Source: Anaerolineaceae bacterium UBA6107
GTDB lineage: Bacteria > Chloroflexota > Anaerolineae > Anaerolineales > Anaerolineaceae
Direction of reading: 5' to 3'
Length of the DNA: 28,892 bases
NCBI GenBank assembly: GCA_002428455.1
Contig: DIWL01000017.1
Span: 11,918 to 40,809 of the forward strand
This document shows, piece by piece, positions 16,139 through 23,935 of this stretch. The translations under genes and the position numbers were made by a program. The notes beneath the pieces were generated by a model. That model did no database searches. It was not told the DNA's origin and saw only the letters and a list, made by a program, of their open reading frames with translations. Within the stretch, counting starts at the first letter, position 1. Each line of letters begins with the position of its first letter.

Positions 16139-17371
16139 CTAGTGCCTGATCATTTTTCCAAATACCTTACGGAATGGTCGCGTCAGCTTCCAGCTGCTGC
16201 TCTGAACGTAAGAGAGGATCTCCTGCCTGGCCTGCTCCAGTTCTGCAGACAGGTGTTCATTGTGGACGGATAAGTCATGGATCCTCCTGCTCTGTTCCTC
16301 CAGCTGTGCAGCCTGACTCTGGAAAATTCCCCCTCCATCAGGTGCTGCGGGAATACTTGAAACCATTTTGTTTTGTTTTTCATTATCAAGCCGGATCACG
16401 CCGTCCTCCAGAACAAGCGGCGCGTTCGCAGCAAAGTTCTCTTCCAACCTGTTCAGTGCGCCCGCAACACGGCGGGCAATCCCGGGGTCAACCGGTTGTA
16501 AATCCAGTTGCAGGCGATCCGAAAAGACGACATGGAGATCCTGTAGCGTAGTTAAAGTATAACCACGGCTCAGCAGCTGCTGCTCCGATACCGCGGTGTT
16601 CGGGATATTTGGTCGTTCAAAACCGATTGTGAATCCCCGCAAGTCATCATCGCTTACTTTTCCATCAGCAATCTTCTCCAGCATCTCGTAGTATTGAAAA
16701 CTGGTGCCGGCTTTGCGTTCCCGGTAACCGCGGCGGGCAATAACCGTTAGGATCACCTTGCTTTCAACCTGCGACAGCGAGCGGATGGGCACGTGCAGCA
16801 AGGTTCCAATCGGTGTGATCGGGATCTCCACCCCATGCGGGTCATAAAGGAGGTGATTTCCCTCTGATATTGTCAACTGCTTGTTGTATGTGTTATAAAG
16901 GCGGCGTGATAGAACGCTCTTGAAGAACGAGGAATGGGCTGCCGGGAGATAGAGAGGTGTTCGTGCGGTAAACTCTTTTTGATGAAAATTGCCCAAAATA
17001 CAGTTTTTCCAGGTCAAAGCACCCGCTGTCATCGGGTCCACCCAGGCAATTAACCGGTTTTCAAGATCCTGCCGGGAGGGAACCTCAATGAATTCATCTG
17101 CATCCAGGAAAAAAAGATAATCCAGATCATCTTCAAAGGCTTTGTGGAGTAGAAAATTTGAAACCTCAGTCTGCGCCTTGGTTTTGATATCAAGGAAATA
17201 GTAATGCCACAATGGTCTTTGAGAAACAGCCTGCTTCAGAACCCCGGTGGTGCCATCAACAGATTGATGATCAATGACATGAACAACATCAAACAATCCG
17301 TCGATGTGGTTTAAGAAAGGTTGCAGGATTTCGATCTCATTGCGTATCTGGGTGATCAAACCAAGTTTCAC
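16139..17371 (-). CDS. GT2-like glycosyltransferase with C-terminal coiled coil
   Basis: The 410-residue protein has the GT-A/GT2 layout: LITQIRNEIEI at 5-15, IDHQSVDGT at 33-41 in place of the usual DDGSxDGT, and FFLDADEFI at 88-96 as the DxD metal site. Residues about 350-388 form a predicted coiled coil with regular Leu spacing and many Glu/Gln, and the end reads SSSWKLTRPFRKVF (391-404), a tail common to polysaccharide glycosyltransferases that may bind the membrane. The GTG start is well fixed by AGGAG at 17378-17382, six bases upstream. The stop abuts the fusion glycosyltransferase gene. There are 141 bases with no gene between it and the upstream ATP-grasp gene. Confidence 0.78.
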   Translation of the reverse strand: MKLGLITQIRNEIEILQPFLNHIDGLFDVVHVIDHQSVDGTTGVLKQAVSQRPLWHYYFLDIKTKAQTEVSNFLLHKAFEDDLDYLFFLDADEFIEVPSRQDLENRLIAWVDPMTAGALTWKNCILGNFHQKEFTARTPLYLPAAHSSFFKSVLSRRLYNTYNKQLTISEGNHLLYDPHGVEIPITPIGTLLHVPIRSLSQVESKVILTVIARRGYRERKAGTSFQYYEMLEKIADGKVSDDDLRGFTIGFERPNIPNTAVSEQQLLSRGYTLTTLQDLHVVFSDRLQLDLQPVDPGIARRVAGALNRLEENFAANAPLVLEDGVIRLDNEKQNKMVSSIPAAPDGGGIFQSQAAQLEEQSRRIHDLSVHNEHLSAELEQARQEILSYVQSSSWKLTRPFRKVFGKMIRH

Positions 17372-17377
17372 AAAAAT

Positions 17378-17382
17378 CTCCT
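17378..17382 (-). promoter_or_regulatory. Ribosome-binding site fixing a GTG start
   Basis: On the minus strand AGGAG lies six bases before GTG at 17371. There is no in-frame ATG near the start, so this site decides the GTG start of the GT2-like gene. Confidence 0.6.
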
Positions 17383-17512
17383 GTTTAACAACTGAGTCTG
17401 GTTAATTCTAACTTGAAGAAGGGTAATTTTAGCTAATGGGTAAAAATCATATCGCAATCATGGCTTTCCCATTCCCGGTTGTAAAGCGCACCTGTACTCC
17501 CACAAGCCAAGA

Positions 17513-18724
17513 TCACTGGCTTGATGCGCGATTTTGTGCTCTCAGAAAATCCATGCGAAAATCCTGACCAAGACGAATATCCCATTCACGGGGAGTAATC
17601 TCAATGAATCCGGCTTGCGGATAGAATGTCAACTCGCCAAAGTATATTTTTGGAGAGGCATACAGGTCCACCCTCACAAACGGAAAACCCCGGGATAACT
17701 CACCGGCAATTCGCACCATTTCATCAAATTGGCGGGGTTTGGTCGATTTATGAGGATTGTTCGGGTAACCAAACCGGATCGGTAACCAGTTCCAGTCCAT
17801 ATCGTAGAAATCCAGGTAATAAGCGGTTTCCCGCTCGGAAACCTCATATACGTATTTAACCTCACCGTTATAGCAAAAGAACTTGTAATCATTCGGGAGC
17901 TTGCCGGAAGGGTCCTGCAACAACGGTTCCACCAATATACGGGGTGTTATGTTGTTGTACGGCCATTCGCGAAAATGCAAATATAAGTTATCGGATAACC
18001 AGCCACGCATCTCATCCCGGCATTTTTGCCAGTCCAGTTGTGACTTATCCCTGCAGAAAATATTCCAGCCTGACCCGTGCGTGGCTTTGAGCACGAATTG
18101 ATCCGGCAATTGCTCCAGTTGTATGTCATCAACCTCAGTAAATGCTCCCAGGCTCGGAACCAGGTATTCTGCCCCGATCTTCTGCTTGACATAATCCTTC
18201 GCCAAATACTTGTCGACATATTGCCATAACGGTTTTTCGCGATAATACATTTTGTACACATTCAATTTCTCGTTGAATGTTTGCGGGCGCTTGACGTCAA
18301 GGGGATAATTGAAACGTTCATGAAACCTGAGCTTCGTCCACTCAACGTCCGAAAGCTCACTTTCAGCTGGTTTGCTCGTAGGGATTTGGCCATCTTCACG
18401 GACCCACGAACGGGTAATTTTTCTGCCCTCTTGCTTACCGAAGCGAAGGTAATGGACCAGAGGATTTAGTCCCGCTTCACGAACATCCGGACTCATATCC
18501 AAATACTCACGTGAATTAAATAGCAATCCGGGATCCCTACCCTCTTTCCAGCCGCGCAGAAGGTAATCGGTAATGGGGTTGTTACCTGAACCTGCCACAA
18601 AGGGATATGCTTTCAAATAAAAATCCCGCTCAAAATAGCCTGACCGGTTGACTAACTGGTAATCCTTGATGAACCTGATTATCGCCCCTGGGTTTACCAT
18701 CGCCATCACTTCAACATTATCCAA
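17513..18724 (-). CDS. TupA-like ATP-grasp protein with two N-terminal 38-residue repeats
   Basis: Residues 31-105 hold two copies of the repeat found in the two repeat-bearing glycosyltransferases of this operon (YLxMSPDVREAGLNPLVHYL, then GKQEGR). Residues about 120-400 match the TupA-like ATP-grasp family: PQTFNEKLNVYKMY (147-160), VDKYLAKDYVK (170-180), FVLKATHGSG (210-219, phosphate-binding loop), NDYKFFCYNGE (278-288) and a late YFGELTFYPQAGF near 360-373. TupA takes part in teichuronopeptide synthesis in Bacillus, so the protein may ligate an amino acid or amine to a uronic-acid or other carboxylated sugar; that substrate is inferred. Its start is uncertain: TTG at 18724, or ATG at 18706 or 18700, none with a strong ribosome site. 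It lies 21 bases after rfbD. Confidence 0.8.
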   Translation of the reverse strand: MDNVEVMAMVNPGAIIRFIKDYQLVNRSGYFERDFYLKAYPFVAGSGNNPITDYLLRGWKEGRDPGLLFNSREYLDMSPDVREAGLNPLVHYLRFGKQEGRKITRSWVREDGQIPTSKPAESELSDVEWTKLRFHERFNYPLDVKRPQTFNEKLNVYKMYYREKPLWQYVDKYLAKDYVKQKIGAEYLVPSLGAFTEVDDIQLEQLPDQFVLKATHGSGWNIFCRDKSQLDWQKCRDEMRGWLSDNLYLHFREWPYNNITPRILVEPLLQDPSGKLPNDYKFFCYNGEVKYVYEVSERETAYYLDFYDMDWNWLPIRFGYPNNPHKSTKPRQFDEMVRIAGELSRGFPFVRVDLYASPKIYFGELTFYPQAGFIEITPREWDIRLGQDFRMDFLRAQNRASSQ

Positions 18725-18745
18725 TTAAACTAAGATTGTAATTGT

Positions 18746-19624
18746 TCATCCCATGAGCAGCCTGATACTGATCTTCCAATCCGGCAGCGGAATACCGAAA
18801 GTCTTTTCAAATTTGGAGCAATCTAGTGCAGAGTATACAGGGCGGTGCGCCGGATTGGGGAATTCTTGCGATTTGGCAGGCAGGATCTGCCTGACCACCT
18901 GTTCCTCTTTATTGGGATCACGCTCGATCACCTCACATGCCCACTCGTAACGGCTGGCTGCGCCAGCACCCGCCAGATGATAAAGCCCGCTGTGCTGCTG
19001 CAGGTACGCCAGCGAATCATTTCCGCCGCGAGCAATTACCTGAGCTGTGGCCTCCGCCAACATGCGCGCCCAGGTGGGGCTGCCGGTCTGGTCATCCACG
19101 ATACGCATCACTTCCTGCTGGCGAGCCCATCCCAGCACCTTGTTGACAAACCCTCCAATGCGCAGGCTGTACACCCAGCTTGTTCTGAAGATTAATGATA
19201 TTCCGTCCACCACCCCAAGCACCGCTTGCTCACCTTCCAACTTGCTTATCCCGTACTCATTGATCGGGTTGGCGGTATCGGTCTCGAAATAGGCTATGCC
19301 CTTGTCGCCGGCAAAAACGTAATCGGTGGAATAGTGGATAAGCGCACCTCCCAGCTTTTTCATCTCCTCCGCCATCACCCCCGGCGCCACGCCGTTCACC
19401 ACGCGCGCCAGATCAACCTCGTTTTCCGCTTTATCGACATTGGTATAAGCGGCAGGGTTGAGCAGGATATGCGGCTTCACAGTTTGAATCAAATCACGCA
19501 GTGCATTTATTTGCGAAATATCCACTTGCGGGTAATCCACTGCGATCACTTCCCCCAAGGTCATGCAAGTGCGCTGCAATTCCCAACCCAGTTGACCGTT
19601 CTTACCGATCAACAGTATCCTCAT
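18746..19624 (-). CDS. rfbD: dTDP-4-dehydrorhamnose reductase
   Basis: RfbD (RmlD) catalyses the last step of dTDP-L-rhamnose synthesis, reducing dTDP-4-dehydrorhamnose with NAD(P)H. The 292-residue product has the Rossmann glycine motif GKNGQLGWELQ (7-17), the STDYVF strand (99-104) and the catalytic tyrosine and lysine in YGISK (Y124, K128). Length is normal for the family. Its ATG overlaps the rfbA stop as ATGA (19621-19624), so it is translationally coupled to it. It closes the rfbC-B-A-D set; the ATP-grasp gene follows after 21 bases. Confidence 0.95.
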   Translation of the reverse strand: MRILLIGKNGQLGWELQRTCMTLGEVIAVDYPQVDISQINALRDLIQTVKPHILLNPAAYTNVDKAENEVDLARVVNGVAPGVMAEEMKKLGGALIHYSTDYVFAGDKGIAYFETDTANPINEYGISKLEGEQAVLGVVDGISLIFRTSWVYSLRIGGFVNKVLGWARQQEVMRIVDDQTGSPTWARMLAEATAQVIARGGNDSLAYLQQHSGLYHLAGAGAASRYEWACEVIERDPNKEEQVVRQILPAKSQEFPNPAHRPVYSALDCSKFEKTFGIPLPDWKISIRLLMG

Positions 19625-20493
19625 GGAACACTCTCGATGAACTGCCGCAGGTAGGTTCCGTAGCCGTTGGATTCGTATTTCTTCGCGGTCTCGAGGAAGC
19701 GCGCACGATCAATGAACCCGAGCCGATAGGCGATCTCTTCCGGGCAGGAGATCATGATCCCCTGGCGCTCTTCAACCGCCTGGATAAAGTTGGAGGCTTG
19801 TAACAAGGACTCGTGCGTTCCAGCATCCAACCAGGCAGTGCCCCGCCCCATTTGTTGAACAGCAAGTTCACCACGATCGAGGTAGATGCGGTTAAGGTCA
19901 GTGATCTCGATCTCTCCGCGGGGCGATGGTTTGAGTGATTTAGCGAGCTCCACCACTTTTTTGTCATAGAAATACAGACCGGGCACGGCAAACTTGGATT
20001 TGGGATGAGCCGGTTTCTCTTCCAGGCTGATGGCCATTCCAGTCTCATCAAACTCCACCACACCGTAACGTTCAGGATCCCGCACCGGGTAGGCAAAGAC
20101 GATCGCGCCGGAAGTGAGTTCTGCGGACTGGCGCAATTTTTCAGGCAGTCCCTGGCCAAAGAAAATGTTGTCTCCCAGGATCAGGCAGCAAGGTTCGCCA
20201 TTGATGAATTCTTCGCCGACAATAAATGCATCCGCCAGGCCGCGCGGGGTGGGCTGCTCAACATATTCAAAATGGACTCCCCACTGAGAGCCATCCCCCA
20301 GCAGGCGCTTGAAGGCAGGCAGATCTTCAGGAGAACTGATGATCAGGATATCGCGAATTTTTGCGAGCATTAGCATCGACAGAGGGTAATAGATCATCGG
20401 TTTATCAAAAACCGGTAGGAGTTGCTTGCTGATGGTTAATGTAAGCGGAAAAAGCCGGGTGCCCTTTCCTCCAGCCAGTATGATACCTTTCAT
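19621..20493 (-). CDS. rfbA: Glucose-1-phosphate thymidylyltransferase
   Basis: RfbA (RmlA) joins dTTP and glucose-1-phosphate to form dTDP-glucose, the committed step to rhamnose. The start is the ATG at 20493, which gives the family's MKGIILAGGKGTRLFPLT opening (GGKGTRL is the nucleotide-binding loop) and 290 residues, the normal length; the frame stays open upstream for 12 codons only inside rfbB. GGAGAG precedes the ATG. The ATG overlaps the rfbB stop as ATGA. Further family segments are KPMIYYPLSMLMLA after the loop, and LGDNIFFG near residue 107 (substrate and metal site). Confidence 0.95.
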   Translation of the reverse strand: MKGIILAGGKGTRLFPLTLTISKQLLPVFDKPMIYYPLSMLMLAKIRDILIISSPEDLPAFKRLLGDGSQWGVHFEYVEQPTPRGLADAFIVGEEFINGEPCCLILGDNIFFGQGLPEKLRQSAELTSGAIVFAYPVRDPERYGVVEFDETGMAISLEEKPAHPKSKFAVPGLYFYDKKVVELAKSLKPSPRGEIEITDLNRIYLDRGELAVQQMGRGTAWLDAGTHESLLQASNFIQAVEERQGIMISCPEEIAYRLGFIDRARFLETAKKYESNGYGTYLRQFIESVP

Positions 20494-21578
20494 TTCTCTC
20501 CTCGTTTGGAATAGTTTTGACTCACCCAATCGTCATATTGTTTTTGCTTGCGGATAGCTTCGATCCAATCCGGATTGGACAGGTACCACTCCACTGTCTT
20601 GCGCAGACCATGCTGCAGGTCATACTTCGGCTGCCAGCCCAACTCTCGCTCAATCTTTGAGATATTCATGGCGTAGCGGCGGTCATGACCAGGCCGATCG
20701 GTGACATATTTCTTCAACTGCTGGTGCGGACGGTGGGAAGAATCCGGCTTGAACTCATCCAGCAATGCGCAGATCGCATCAACGATCTCGATGTTGGGGG
20801 GCTGGTTATTGCCGCCCACGTTGTAACTTTCACCGTCCTTGCCTTCCTGCAATACCTTCCAGATAGCTTCACAATGATCCTCCACGTAAAGCCAGTCGCG
20901 GATCTGCATACCGTCACCGTAGATCGGCAACGGCTTGCCTTCCAACGCGTTGAGGATCATAAGGGGGATCAGTTTCTCGGGGAACTGGTAGGGACCATAG
21001 TTATTGGAGCAATTGGTCAGCGTGACGGGCATTTTGTAGGTGTGGTTATACGCCCGCACCAGGTGATCACTGCTGGCCTTGGAAGCGGCGTAAGGTGAAT
21101 TGGGAGAATACGGTGTAGTCTCGCAAAACGCCGGGTCACCAGGTTCAAGCGAACCGAAAACCTCATCCGTGGAGATGTGATGGAAGCGTACCTGGCCCTC
21201 TCCGAGCTTCTTTTCTGTTTGCCAAACCGCGCGTGCGGCTTCAAGCATGGAGAAGGTGCCCAGGATATTGGTGTTAATGAAAGCACCTGGTCCGAGGATT
21301 GAGCGATCAACATGCGATTCAGCGGCAAAATGCACCACCGCGTCGATGCCGTATGCCCGGATCAGATCGGTTACAGTGCCCTGCTCACAAATATCAGCCT
21401 GCACGAACTGATACTTGGCGTCAGCCGGCAGGTCATTCAGATTCTCCAGGCTGCCGGCGTAAGTGAGGAGATCAAGATTCAGGACAAAAACTTCAGGGTG
21501 ATGGGTGAGAATGTAGCGGACAAAATTCGAGCCGATAAAGCCCGCTCCGCCCGTTACCATTATGCGTGAAAAACTCAT
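20490..21578 (-). CDS. rfbB: dTDP-glucose 4,6-dehydratase
   Basis: RfbB (RmlB) turns dTDP-glucose into dTDP-4-keto-6-deoxyglucose using bound NAD+. The 362-residue protein has TGGAGFIGSNFV at 9-20 (NAD loop), STDEVFG at 136-142 (the Thr-Asp-Glu catalytic triad of this dehydratase) and YAASK at 163-167 (Tyr/Lys pair). HFAAESHVDRS at 83-93 is also diagnostic. GGAGG at 21586-21590 lies seven bases before the ATG, the strongest ribosome site in the cluster, although the ATG also overlaps the rfbC stop. Confidence 0.96.
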   Translation of the reverse strand: MSFSRIMVTGGAGFIGSNFVRYILTHHPEVFVLNLDLLTYAGSLENLNDLPADAKYQFVQADICEQGTVTDLIRAYGIDAVVHFAAESHVDRSILGPGAFINTNILGTFSMLEAARAVWQTEKKLGEGQVRFHHISTDEVFGSLEPGDPAFCETTPYSPNSPYAASKASSDHLVRAYNHTYKMPVTLTNCSNNYGPYQFPEKLIPLMILNALEGKPLPIYGDGMQIRDWLYVEDHCEAIWKVLQEGKDGESYNVGGNNQPPNIEIVDAICALLDEFKPDSSHRPHQQLKKYVTDRPGHDRRYAMNISKIERELGWQPKYDLQHGLRKTVEWYLSNPDWIEAIRKQKQYDDWVSQNYSKRGEK

Positions 21579-22123
21579 TCAAAGACCTCCGCCTGTTTAA
21601 GATATGCGCCCTGTGCATCCTTGGGAGAGATGATCAGTTTTTCTCCACTCTGCGCAGGCCAGGTAATATTTATGTCAGGGTCGTTCCACACGATCGATCG
21701 TTCATCTGCCGGAGAGTAGTAATCAGTTGCTTTGTAGACCACTTCCGCCCAATCAGAGAGCGTGTAAAAACCGTGCCCGAAACCGGGCGGAACCCATAAC
21801 AGGTGTTTGTTCTCGGCAGAAAGATTATAACCGACCCATTTGCCGAAGGTTGGGGAAGAACGGCGCAGGTCAACGGCAACATCAAAGACCTCTCCCAACA
21901 CTGCCCTCACCACTTTGCCCTGGGTGTGATTGATCTGGTAATGCAAGCCGCGCAGCGTACCCTGGAGAGAACGTGAGTGATTGTCCTGAACAAAATCGTA
22001 GTCGATCCCGCCTTCTGTAAACTTTTCGCGCTGGTAGGTTTCCATGAAGAAACCGCGTGAATCTCCAAAGACTCGCGGCTCGATCAGGATCACTTCTGGG
22101 ATGGCGGTTGGCGTGAAATTCAT
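21575..22123 (-). CDS. rfbC: dTDP-4-dehydrorhamnose 3,5-epimerase
   Basis: RfbC (RmlC) inverts C3 and C5 of dTDP-4-keto-6-deoxyglucose. Starting from the ATG at 22123 (CGGAG five bases upstream) the product has 182 residues, the standard size, with GDSRGFFMETY (20-30), LRGLHYQ (57-63, catalytic His61) and VVYKATDYYSP (128-138, catalytic Tyr130). The frame is open further upstream, but that stretch overlaps the ABC ATPase gene and has no family match. It is first of four coupled rhamnose genes and follows the ATPase gene by 16 bases. Confidence 0.95.
   Translation of the reverse strand: MNFTPTAIPEVILIEPRVFGDSRGFFMETYQREKFTEGGIDYDFVQDNHSRSLQGTLRGLHYQINHTQGKVVRAVLGEVFDVAVDLRRSSPTFGKWVGYNLSAENKHLLWVPPGFGHGFYTLSDWAEVVYKATDYYSPADERSIVWNDPDINITWPAQSGEKLIISPKDAQGAYLKQAEVFE
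21586..21590 (-). promoter_or_regulatory. Strong ribosome-binding site of rfbB
   Basis: On the minus strand GGAGG lies inside the end of rfbC, seven bases before the rfbB ATG, allowing fresh initiation in addition to coupling from the rfbC stop. Confidence 0.6.
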
Positions 22124-22139
22124 AACGACTCCGTTTTGG

Positions 22140-22907
22140 TCATTTATTGAGCATGGACACGTACTGCTGGCTGATCTCTTTACCTGAACCAGCAGAGATG
22201 ATCTTTCCATGGTCCAACAGCACAGCCTTTGTACACAACTCTTCGATCAATGCGGGTGAGTGTGTCACCAACAGCACAGTCGATTTGCCTTGAATAAGGG
22301 AAACCATACGGTTGCTGCACTTCTTTTGAAAGGCAGCATCTCCGACAGAGAGCACTTCATCCAGGATCAGAATGTCCGGTTCCCAGGCAGTTGCCACTGA
22401 GAATCCCAATCGGGCAACCATCCCCGATGAATAGGTACGGATGGGGGCGTTGATAAAATCACCGATCTCACTGAAAGCCATGATGTCGTTGATCTTGGAC
22501 TGGATCTCGTGCCGGCTGTGTCCCAGCAGTGTACCATTTAAGAAAATATTCTCCATGCCGGTAAGCTCTGGATGAAAACCTGCACCAAGCTCCAGAAGCG
22601 GGGAGACGATCCCCTTGATCCAGACCCGTCCGCTGGTGGGGTAAAGCACGCGCGAGACAACCTTTAGTAAGGTCGATTTTCCGGCACCATTGCGCCCGAT
22701 AATACCAAAGATCTCACCCTGTTCGACAGAAAGGTTGATATCGCGCAAGGCGTAGAAATGCTGATGTTTTACCTTGCCGCGAATCTTTTTGATCAGGTAT
22801 TCCTTGATCGTGCGGATGCGCTCCGTCGGGATGCGGTAAGCCACATTAACATCTTTCAGGAAGACAGCAGTGTTGTTGGTAATGTCGTGAGGATTCTGAT
22901 CAGGCAT
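22140..22907 (-). CDS. wzt: Polysaccharide ABC exporter, ATP-binding subunit (Wzt/TagH-like)
   Basis: From the ATG at 22907 the protein has 255 residues: Walker A GRNGAGKST at 71-79, the ABC signature SSGM at 160-163, Walker B ILILDEVL at 179-186, and the LELGAGFHPELTGMENI stretch (106-121) typical of O-antigen and teichoic-acid exporters. The long N-terminal part before Walker A, with basic KKIRGKVKHQH, is also typical. It ends soon after the nucleotide-binding domain, so it lacks the C-terminal carbohydrate-binding domain that some Wzt proteins use to recognise a capped chain. It overlaps the end of the permease gene by 8 bases. A TTG at 22916 is a weaker alternative start. Confidence 0.9.
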   Translation of the reverse strand: MPDQNPHDITNNTAVFLKDVNVAYRIPTERIRTIKEYLIKKIRGKVKHQHFYALRDINLSVEQGEIFGIIGRNGAGKSTLLKVVSRVLYPTSGRVWIKGIVSPLLELGAGFHPELTGMENIFLNGTLLGHSRHEIQSKINDIMAFSEIGDFINAPIRTYSSGMVARLGFSVATAWEPDILILDEVLSVGDAAFQKKCSNRMVSLIQGKSTVLLVTHSPALIEELCTKAVLLDHGKIISAGSGKEISQQYVSMLNK

Positions 22908-23727
22908 AGTAACCAAATAATTTTGCTTTATTGGTAAAGACGCGCCAGCCGACCACCAGGGTGACTGCCGCGATCAAGAAAGCGAGCAACCATTCCAACC
23001 CACTGGGAACGACACCCTCGTAAAGTACCAGGCGGAACACCTTTAGAATGTGGTACATCGGGTTCAACTTGAGCACCCAACCATTCAGCACATCCATCAG
23101 GAGTTCTTCCGGATAGATGATCGGAGTCAGGTACATCCAGGCTGAAATGAAGACGGGAAAGAATTCCGCCACATCCGGAAAGAAAACCGCTGCGGTGGAT
23201 AAAAGCAGGCTAAGCCCGAGAGTAAACATCGCCAGCACTAGAATTGCCACTGGCAAGAGCAGCGCGGAGGCATGCAGCGGCACCTTTGTCACCAGGTAGA
23301 TGAGTAACATCGGTACAAGCGCAAAGACGATGTTGATAATTCCGCCTCCGGCGACTGAAATGATGAACGCAGTGCGCGGCATATAAATTTTGTGATACAG
23401 ACCACTCCCCCAGAGGGTGGTGTTCAACGAAAACTGGGTGGTTTGTGAAAAGAAATTCCAGGCGACCAGACCGGTGATGATATAAGCCGGGTACACCCCG
23501 CGCATATCAAACAAGCGGGAAAAAACGATAGTGAGAATAATCATGGTGCCCAGGGGGTTGAGCATCGTCCACAGTACACCCAGGACTGAGCGCTTGTAGC
23601 GCGCGACGATGTCCCGCCGGATAAGTTGCACGATCAGGTCCTTGTAGTGTACGATCGACCTGATCTCTTCCAGAGCAACTGATCGAACGCGGTCACTGTC
23701 GTAAATATTTGTCTCTTCGATGGCCAT
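22900..23727 (-). CDS. wzm: Polysaccharide ABC exporter, permease subunit (Wzm/TagG-like)
   Basis: The 275-residue protein is an ABC-2 type permease with about six membrane spans. A cytoplasmic N-terminus carries the amphipathic region RRDIVARYKRSVLGVLWTML, typical of O-antigen and teichoic-acid exporter permeases, and the loop MYLTPIIYPEELL near 200-213 is a family hallmark. With the ATPase it forms a channel that moves completed, lipid-linked polysaccharide across the cytoplasmic membrane. It is the first gene of the main minus-strand operon, preceded by 208 bases without a gene that hold a TATAAT. Confidence 0.92.
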   Translation of the reverse strand: MAIEETNIYDSDRVRSVALEEIRSIVHYKDLIVQLIRRDIVARYKRSVLGVLWTMLNPLGTMIILTIVFSRLFDMRGVYPAYIITGLVAWNFFSQTTQFSLNTTLWGSGLYHKIYMPRTAFIISVAGGGIINIVFALVPMLLIYLVTKVPLHASALLLPVAILVLAMFTLGLSLLLSTAAVFFPDVAEFFPVFISAWMYLTPIIYPEELLMDVLNGWVLKLNPMYHILKVFRLVLYEGVVPSGLEWLLAFLIAAVTLVVGWRVFTNKAKLFGYYA

Positions 23728-23860
23728 TTATGAACCGAATTCTGGAGTACACATATTCAAATGAATTCTCAGGATGAATCTGACTCTCGTAAATGTTTTA
23801 TCGTCGTGCAAAACTATCCGAATTGCAGATCCAGTGGAGGCAATATCAGATAGCCCTCCC

Positions 23861-23866
23861 ATTATA
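23861..23866 (-). promoter_or_regulatory. Putative -10 box for the main export/rhamnose operon
   Basis: An exact minus-strand TATAAT lies in the 208-bp gap (23728-23935) before the ABC permease gene, the longest gap inside the minus-strand genes. No good -35 is seen at normal spacing, and the leader would be about 130 bases. Nothing else is recognisable in the gap. Confidence 0.35.
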
Positions 23867-23935
23867 ATATAGAAAATAATCACCTGAGATCGTGCAGAGA
23901 TGCCTGCATCCGGTCAATAGTGATCAGTGGTTGAA

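Noticed and set aside
17503..17523. Inverted repeat CAAGCCA-N7-TGGCTTG as a terminator after the ATP-grasp gene
   Set aside because: The arms are perfect (7 bases), but there is no T-run on the minus strand afterwards and the repeat overlaps the coding end and stop codon. Transcription probably continues to the GT2 gene.
13401..18500. Recurring CATCCGGAT strings as a CRISPR or DNA repeat array
   Set aside because: They lie in coding frames and encode the NPDV core of the 38-residue protein repeat; spacing follows the protein period and spacers are not unique inserts.
20494..20529. Longer N-terminus for rfbA
   Set aside because: The family begins at MKGIILAGG, and the ATG at 20493 has GGAGAG upstream and an ATGA overlap with rfbB.
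22124..22210. Longer N-terminus for rfbC overlapping the ABC ATPase gene
   Set aside because: The ATG at 22123 has a good CGGAG site and gives the standard 182-residue RfbC; the extension reads the ATPase C-terminus in another frame.
23895..23912. TGCAG/CTGCA repeat after the Gmd-like gene as a terminator
   Set aside because: The stem is only five pairs, with no following T-run on the minus strand.
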